A stretch of DNA of 64,000 bases. It comes from Tillus elongatus. Its lineage: Eukaryota > Arthropoda > Insecta > Coleoptera > Cleridae. The position numbers and the translations under genes were made by a program. This document shows positions 57,837 through 64,000 of the stretch, piece by piece. Within the stretch, counting starts at the first letter, position 1; each line of letters starts with the position of its first letter. Under the pieces are notes generated by a model. That model ran no database searches and was not told the origin of the DNA. It saw only the letters and a program-made list of their open reading frames with translations. The stretch covers positions 76,106,391-76,170,390 of the forward strand of contig OZ023270.1 in NCBI GenBank assembly GCA_964006375.1, given 5' to 3'.

Positions 57837-58500
57837 GTGAAAAGTCTACTAGTACAGAAATTTAGATCTTTTGGTTAAAATTTTAAAAAGTTATAGGCAT
57901 TTAAAAAACAATCTGGGTACCACTGATGACCAGAAAAACGCATAAAAACAAAATATCTTGTGTGAATAACAAAATATATCGAATATTACAGGCAAAAAGT
58001 AATTTTTTGCCTCAAAAAGGTCAAGAAGTACCAGAAAAATTACTTTGAAAATTTTATAGTTTGTCTTCTTAAAAGGTCAAAGTTGCAATTTGAAACGTCA
58101 AAATTGGCACATCTTAAGCAAAGTGCCCGAAACGAATACGGGTTATGTAGAGAATATGTTGCAAGGTGTGTTTTACAAAACCCTCAGCTTCAACCGTCAG
58201 TCATTGTCCTTCATTTTACTAAAATATTTGCAGAAAATCCATTTCAAATTCATTCTTTTTCTGATGCTTTGGCAGTAGATTTAGTTAGAGTTTATGGGTT
58301 AATACTGTATATATAATAATATGCGTAGTTATCTCTGTCGTACACGCACAGAGATAATGCTCATTTTAGTGAATTATCTTTAAAAAATAATGACGAGATC
58401 CCGACTTTTGAATTTTCCTCAAATGAGCGCAATCTAGGCCCCCTAGAACCCCCTTACGGGGTTAGTTTCAGTTTTTATCTATTTACTTATATACAGAGTG
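57837..58500 (-). mobile_element. ATHE body remnants
   Basis: 57837-58312 continues the ATHE interrupted at 55983 (AACGTCAAAATTGGCACATC, CAGTCATTGTCCTTCATTTT). 58372-58490 is the hairpin and flank of another copy (AGTGAATTATCTTTAAAAAA, TCAAATGAGCGCAATCTAGG), followed by ACAGAGTGACGCATTTCC as at 15195. Confidence 0.65.
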
Positions 58501-58670
58501 ACGCATTTCCACGGCAAAGCTAATTATATCAGTTATTATACAAGATACGAGAAAAAATTGTATATGTGAATAAGTAGAAGTTGACATTTTTAGCATTTCT
58601 CTTGAAAATTACCAATAGCAGATAAATTATCTCTTACTTTTGAAACGCACTGTATATGTGTATGTCTTTT

Positions 58671-58806
58671 AGTGAATTTTTATTTTAAAAAATTTACTAA
58701 TAGAGAGGTATCGATGATAAGACTTTGCAAAAATTTATTCAAATGAGCGCGAACTAGGACCCCTAGAACCCATATCCGGGGTCAGTTTCAATTTTTATAT
58801 GTTTAC

Positions 58807-58895
<89 letters not shown>

Positions 58896-59346
58896 ATAAC
58901 TCAAAAAATAATCAACCGATTTCGATGAAACTCGGCAAGTGCCTTTCTTTTATTAATCGCTTGGATAAGTTCGTTAGCCAGAAAAATCGGACAGGGTATT
59001 CTGGGAAAATTTTGAGTTTTCTTTCGAAAAAGTTGTTTTCCCCGAAAATTACAAAGCTGTTATAATTAAATTTGCCACATATGTTGCCTTGGGAGAAACC
59101 TTACTATGTGCCAAAATCCAATTTTGTAAGTTTATAGAAAATTGAGTTATTCAAATTTGAAATTTTCTTTCGAAAAAATTTTTTTTTCCGATTATTACAA
59201 AGTTATTTTAATGAAATTTGGTGAATATCTTGCCTTAGGAAACACCTTACCACATACCAAAATCAAACTTTTTAAGTTTATAGAAAATTCAGTTATTCGA
59301 GTTTAAAGCATTTAATAAAAATTCACTACCATACTTGCTGCGTCCC
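58671..59346 (-). mobile_element. ATHE, short form
   Basis: Hairpin AGTGAATTTTTATTTTAAAA at 58671, flank, (AT)n 58806-58892, ATCCGATAACTCAAAAAATA, body, and the end AATTCACTACCATACTTGCT (7 bp shorter than usual) GCGTCCC. Orientation opposite to 46466-47182. Confidence 0.82.
58806..58892. repeat. (AT)n core of ATHE
   Basis: AT tract in the standard ATHE position. Confidence 0.95.
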
Positions 59347-59356
59347 GAACTTTTTT

Positions 59357-59485
59357 AGTGAATTTTCGTAGAAAAAATTCACTAATGGAGAGATCCCGAC
59401 TTTTCAAATTTGAAAAAATGTTTGCAAATGAGCGCGAACTAGGACCCCTAGAACACATATCCGGTGTCAGTTTCAATTTTTATAT

Positions 59486-59565
<80 letters not shown>

Positions 59566-59889
59566 CACACCGATAACTCAAAAAATAATAGGCCGATTTT
59601 GATAAAATTTGCCATGTACCTTCCTTTTGTAAGTGGCTTGGATAAGTTCGTTAGTCAGGAAAATTGGACAAGGTTTTCCGGGAAAATTTTGAGTTTTCAT
59701 TCAAAAAAAAATTATGTCAAAAATAAAAAGCTATGATAACCAAATTTGGTGAGTAGGTTTACGATATAAAAGGTAAACTATACACAAAAATTTAGATTTC
59801 TATGTTACAAGAAAAAAAAAGTTATAATAAAATATTTGGTGCCAGATCATTTCTATGAAAATTCACTACCATAACGCACTTGCTCAGTC
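59357..59889 (-). mobile_element. ATHE, short form
   Basis: Begins 11 bp after the previous copy in the same orientation: hairpin AGTGAATTTTCGTAGAAAAA, (AT)n 59488-59560, TATCACACCGATAACTCAAA, end CATAACGCACTTGCTCAGTC. The body is closest to 42605-42941. Confidence 0.8.
59488..59560. repeat. (AT)n core of ATHE
   Basis: AT tract in the standard ATHE position. Confidence 0.95.
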
Positions 59890-60850
59890 TTTTTTTTAAA
59901 AATTGTGTTAGCAAAGTAAACCACCTCAATTTTTGATGATTTCAGTCCGTTGCTGCCGGTAATGTTTGGGATCTAAATGGTTTCCGGGTTGTGTTTCTTT
60001 GGTTACGCTTACTTAGTGTTTTGCTAGCTTTTTTGTATAGAAACAAAATTTTATGAAAATTCGCTCCCGTAATACATATGCTGCCTTGGAACATTTAAAA
60101 CGCAATACTGCGTCCTGTTACATCATCATCTTACTTATATCATGATCAAAGATAATCTTTTACAACTCATTATTTTTCGTAAAAAGAAACTTGTTTCTTT
60201 TCAAACCATCAGTGCTTTTGATTGCGTATATCAAATCCAAGTTTTAATACTCTATTCTTACACAATCACAACATAGTTCCTATAACATGGCATATCCGAT
60301 GAGTATGCGTTGAAAGGGGCAGTGTATTATCAGAGCATAAAATCGTAGTTTGGGGCCACTCATAGTATAACAGTGGCCAGTGGTCAATCAAAACCTGTTT
60401 GCCGGGTAAATATATGCAAAGAAGGGTGTCAGTCTGGAATAGTTGGCGAAGATAGCGAGCGAGTCTCTTCGCCGGTCGTGGGAAATGATACCAGTTACTA
60501 TGGTCAGTCCTTTATACTATTACAATCCTTGGAGTCCTTATATTCCAACTGTCCGGTAACTCTTGCAACAATCGGAATAGGATGGGGTCGAAAGCGCGAG
60601 GTATTGCGTTATGATTATTATTGTGTTCGCTGTCCGTCCATGGAACCTCTTTAGTTAGTTGCTGTTGTCGAGGGTCTTCCACAAAAGACACTTTGACAAA
60701 AGATACCTTAACGAACCGTATGCGTGATAATTTTAAATGCGTCATTTAAAAAAAGATAACGTCTGGGTCTGGTGTCATATCATGTAGCTTGAGTTCAATT
60801 TCCTGCTGATTAAAATGCAAACATGGATATAATGTTACAAAAATCTTCAA
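59890..60850. other. No gene recognised
   Basis: An ATHE end scrap lies at about 60050-60090 (GAAAATTCGCTCCCGTAATA). The 93-residue plus-strand frame 60373-60654 lies in apparently single-copy, near-balanced DNA and has six Cys, but no recognisable domain. Confidence 0.4.
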
Positions 60851-60854
60851 TATT

Positions 60855-60966
60855 TTAGGGAATTTTCATTAAGAACATTCACTAATAGAAAGGTATCGAG
60901 AGTAAGGCTTCCGGAAAATTTCTGCCCCTGGAACAAATTTCCAAGGTCAGTTTAAATGTTTATATG

Positions 60967-61041
<75 letters not shown>

Positions 61042-61118
61042 GTGTGTGTGTGTGTCCAACCGATAACTCAAAAGATATTTGACCAATCAAAACCGAATTT
61101 GACATTTTCCTTCATTTT
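60855..61118 (-). mobile_element. ATHE, hairpin half with (AT)n
   Basis: Degenerate hairpin GGAATTTTCATTAAGAACAT, flank, (AT)n 60969-61039, a short (GT)n, then CCAACCGATAACTCAAAAGA. Cut at 61118 where the next copy starts. Confidence 0.7.
60969..61039. repeat. (AT)n core of ATHE
   Basis: AT tract in the standard ATHE position, followed by (GT)7. Confidence 0.95.
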
Positions 61119-61401
<283 letters not shown>

Positions 61402-61851
61402 GCTGTTTCAAAAAACATGCACCATCGCTCGTGGGGCAATTCCTTGCTAAAAAATAAGAAAAAAAGTTCCTGTGCACATGGGCCCGGAAACGCATAGTTT
61501 CCAATATACAGGGAGTTGAATTTTAATTATTTTTTTAATTTTTTATAAATAATTTCAAAACCACTGGATTCATTTTAATGAAACTTGGAACTTGAAAGTG
61601 TATTATGAAAGTGCATATTTTCAAGTGAAAATCTGCTTACAACTGCGTCAGTGGCGTGCGTACGGGGTAACTGTAAAAATTCATTTGGGGAAAAAATAAG
61701 TGCGCCACTGTCTTTTTCCAATTTTGATACATCAGTTATGAAGCTTATTACATAAGCCTCAAAAGCTACCTCTTGGTATTTTTTCGTTCAGGGTATCCCC
61801 TAGGAGATATGATTAATTTTATAAAAAGGGGCAAAGTGCCGATTAGTCGGC

Positions 61852-61856
<5 letters not shown>

Positions 61857-61882
<26 letters not shown>
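61857..61882. repeat. (AAT)n tract
   Basis: Trinucleotide run just inside the left inverted repeat of the mariner. Confidence 0.9.
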
Positions 61883-61884
<2 letters not shown>

Positions 61885-62131
61885 TATGTTTACTACAACC
61901 ACAAGAATATGAAAAACAAAACATACAGTAAACATTACAGCAATAAACGTGCAAATAACTAACCTACGTAAAACTTATTGGTGATAAACATTGAAATGAA
62001 TATTACAAACATTGATAAAAAATTATAAATAAAAAATAAAAATAAAAAATGAAAAAAGTAATCGTAAAGACACCATGATTTTTCCAAACTCTTGTTTTTT
62101 GTACATTACTCAATTGACTTTAATAACAAAG

Positions 62132-63210
62132 CTAAAGAAAATGTTGAAAGTGACCACCATTAGCGTCGTTACAATTATTTAACCTTCTGCGCAAAGATCT
62201 TCTTACTCTTCTGCAAATATTTTGATCTTCTCTAATGCTGTCAAATGCATATTCTGTTCTTCCCAACAACTCTTCTCGTGTATTTACTGGTGTTTTATAC
62301 ACTTTTTCTTTTAAATGACCCCACAAATAAAAATCGAGAGGATTCAGGTCCGGAGATCGAGGTGGCCATGACACCGGACCTCCACGACCAATCCATCGGT
62401 GACCTATGTGTTGGCTAAATATGTTCTTACAACTGCTGCAAAATGTGCGGGCGCACCATCATGCTGGAACCACATTGTACCATTTCTCATAAAAAGCGGT
62501 AGTAACAACGGCAAATCATTTTGTAAAAAGTTTAAATATGATTCATGGTCAAGACGATTCGGTAGAACAACAGGACCAATTATGTGATTTTCAATAATAG
62601 CAGCCCAAATATTGATGGAAAATTGATACTGCGAATTTGCAACTCTTAGAGAGTGTGGGTTTTCATCGGCCCATGTATGTAAATTGTGAAAATTTACGAT
62701 ACCTTTTCGCGTAAATGACGCCTCATCAGTAAATAGTACACGTTTAGAAAAATGTTGGTCGTGCCTAAGTTTGTTTAAGAACCACTGACAAAACATTACC
62801 CTTGGTTGAAAATCTCTAGGTAGAAGTTCCTGGAGACGTGTAAAATGATAGGGATATAAACTTTGATCCTTCAGAGTTCTGTGAACTGATGATGCCGAAA
62901 TATTACCCAGTTCGGTGGCAATAATTCTCGTACTTGTACTAGGATCACGTTCAACTCTATTTAATATTGCGACTTCAACTCGTACAGTTCGGCGGTATCT
63001 TCTGCGTCCAGAGTCAGCTTTTAAAGGTTTTAAAGAACCAGTTTCTCTCAAATGTCTTACAATACATGGGAAAATATTTTTGTCAGGAATTCTTCTTTGC
63101 GGATAAGTTTCCTGATAAACTCGCACAGCTTGTCTAGCATTTTGATTTGTTTGTCCATAAATTAACAACATATCAGTCAAATCCGCTGAAGTGTACTTAA
63201 TGAAAACCAT
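62132..63210 (-). pseudogene. Mariner/IS630 transposase, one frameshift from intact
   Basis: The start is taken at Met 63210 (MVFIKYTSADLTDMLLIYGQ); the frame is open 26 codons further upstream but family transposases begin near this Met. N-terminal HTH: ARQAVRVYQETYPQRRIPD and HLRETGSLKP; second HTH near VEVAILNRVERDPSTSTRII. Catalytic motifs: VLFTDEASFTRKG (first Asp), FSINIWAAIIENHIIGPVVL, MWFQHDGAPAHFAAVVRTYL (second Asp), then after a one-base frame change at about 62405 RWIGRGGPVSWPPRSPDLNP and LDFYLWGHLKEKVYKTP (third Asp). About 40 residues separate the last two Asp. It ends NGGHFQHFL. Apart from that single frame change no stop was seen, so it is young, or the shift is an assembly error. 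Confidence 0.9.
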
Positions 63211-63848
63211 CTTGAGAGGAGGAAATAATATTAATGAGCAGCTCAGTATCAACAAATAACTAAAAACGAAAATACTGCACCGTATCAAAATTTAAAGAAT
63301 AGCACGAAAACTCTTTTGACGCCTACAAAGCACTTCAAAATTGTAAAATTTAGAGAACTGTCAAAAATTATAGTTTCATGGCACTTTACGATTACTGTTT
63401 TCATTACTCCAACGAATCGGTATTTTGCCCCTTTTTATAAAATTAATCATATCTCCTAGGGGATACCCTGAACGAAAAAATACCAAGAGGCGGCTTTTGT
63501 GGCTTATGTAATAGGCTTCATAACTGATGTATCAAAATTGGAAAAAGACAGTGGCGCACATATTTTTTCCCCAAATGAATTTTTACAGTTACCCCGTACG
63601 CACGCCACTGACGCAGTTGTAAGCAGATTTTCACTTGAAAATATGCACTTTCATAATAGACTTTCAAGTTCCAAGTTTCATTAGAATCAATCCAGTGGTT
63701 TTGAAATTATTTATAAAAAATTTAAAAAAAAAATTAAAATTCAACTCCCTGTATATTGGAAACCATACGTTTCCGGGCCCATGTGCACAGGAACTTTTTT
63801 CTTATTTTTTAGTAAGGAATTGCCCCACGAGCGATGGTGCATGTTTTG

Positions 63849-64000
63849 GAACCATTTTCAAGGGGTAAAGGAAAGGTGGGTTGGGTTGTTGTGGCTCGAT
63901 TACGGGGCCTCAATCTGCCTACTTCCCAAATCTCGCAGGAGATCGACTGTGAGGTCTAAGTGTGGTTAACCCTAGGCCTCCGAGAGATCTGGCATTTCGT
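63849..64000. other. Window edge, unassigned
   Basis: Sequence beyond the mariner right arm is less AT-rich and shows no recognised feature. Confidence 0.35.

Noticed and set aside
60373..60654. 93-residue plus-strand ORF with six Cys as a small secreted protein
   Set aside because: No signal peptide at the start, no recognisable family and no supporting context; left as unassigned.

Overview
The window looks like a stretch of AT-rich, repeat-dominated nuclear DNA from an invertebrate, most likely an insect or other arthropod. This rests on the mix of element types: jockey/CR1- and I-like LINEs, Penelope-like elements (PLEs), mariner/IS630 transposons with long terminal inverted repeats, a tRNA-derived SINE, and about twenty long (AT)n tracts. 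The species cannot be named from the sequence. No intact host gene was recognised. Almost every long ORF is a transposable-element relic carrying stops or frameshifts, or is a translation of an (AT)n tract (Tyr-Ile repeats).

Layout. 1-2.2 kb: a 779-bp tandem duplication carrying PLE reverse transcriptase (RT) relics and (AT)n. 2.2-4.4 kb: an I/LOA-like LINE relic (RT plus RNase H) and a jockey-like RT scrap. 4.5-8.1 kb: an inverted pair of exon-like segments flanking a short tandem repeat and an 812-bp hammerhead-ribozyme element (retrozyme) with a 13-bp target duplication. 8.1-16.8 kb: mariner relics, an AT-core repeat, a PLE fragment, and a mariner with 280-bp inverted repeats sitting inside another AT-core repeat. 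16.8-18.6 kb: two tRNA-SINEs and a 5S-rRNA-derived fragment. 20.4-24.1 kb: a PLE with RT, GIY-YIG endonuclease and terminal ribozyme-like motif, split by a fold-back element that is itself split by an AT-core repeat. 24-28 kb: more AT-core repeats and a second fold-back element. 29.5-41.2 kb: two nearly complete LINEs on the minus strand, a quieter 2.5-kb gap, and LINE 3' ends. 42-53.5 kb: AT-core repeats, a non-autonomous hAT element, a third SINE, and several ribozyme-type terminal repeats inserted into (AT)n tracts. 53.6-64 kb: three more mariner/IS630 copies, the last nearly intact with about 440-bp inverted repeats.

The commonest family is called ATHE here (AT-core, hairpin-ended element; a working label). 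One end is a hairpin built on AGTGAATTTT. A conserved flank (TTCAAATGAGCGC...GGTCAG) leads into an (AT)n core, then a body containing CCGATAACTCAAAAAATAAT, and the other end reads GGACGCAGCAAGTGCG. At least twenty copies or pieces occur on both strands. The layout resembles Helentron-derived non-autonomous elements, but this is inference.

The strongest unusual signal is a set of self-cleaving hammerhead ribozyme (HHR) motifs in short repeats often arranged as inverted or tandem dimers with 10-13 bp target duplications. The pair at 6735-6795 (-) and 7271-7331 (+) has all canonical core residues. Other loci carry related, mostly degenerate versions linked to PLE-type terminal repeats.
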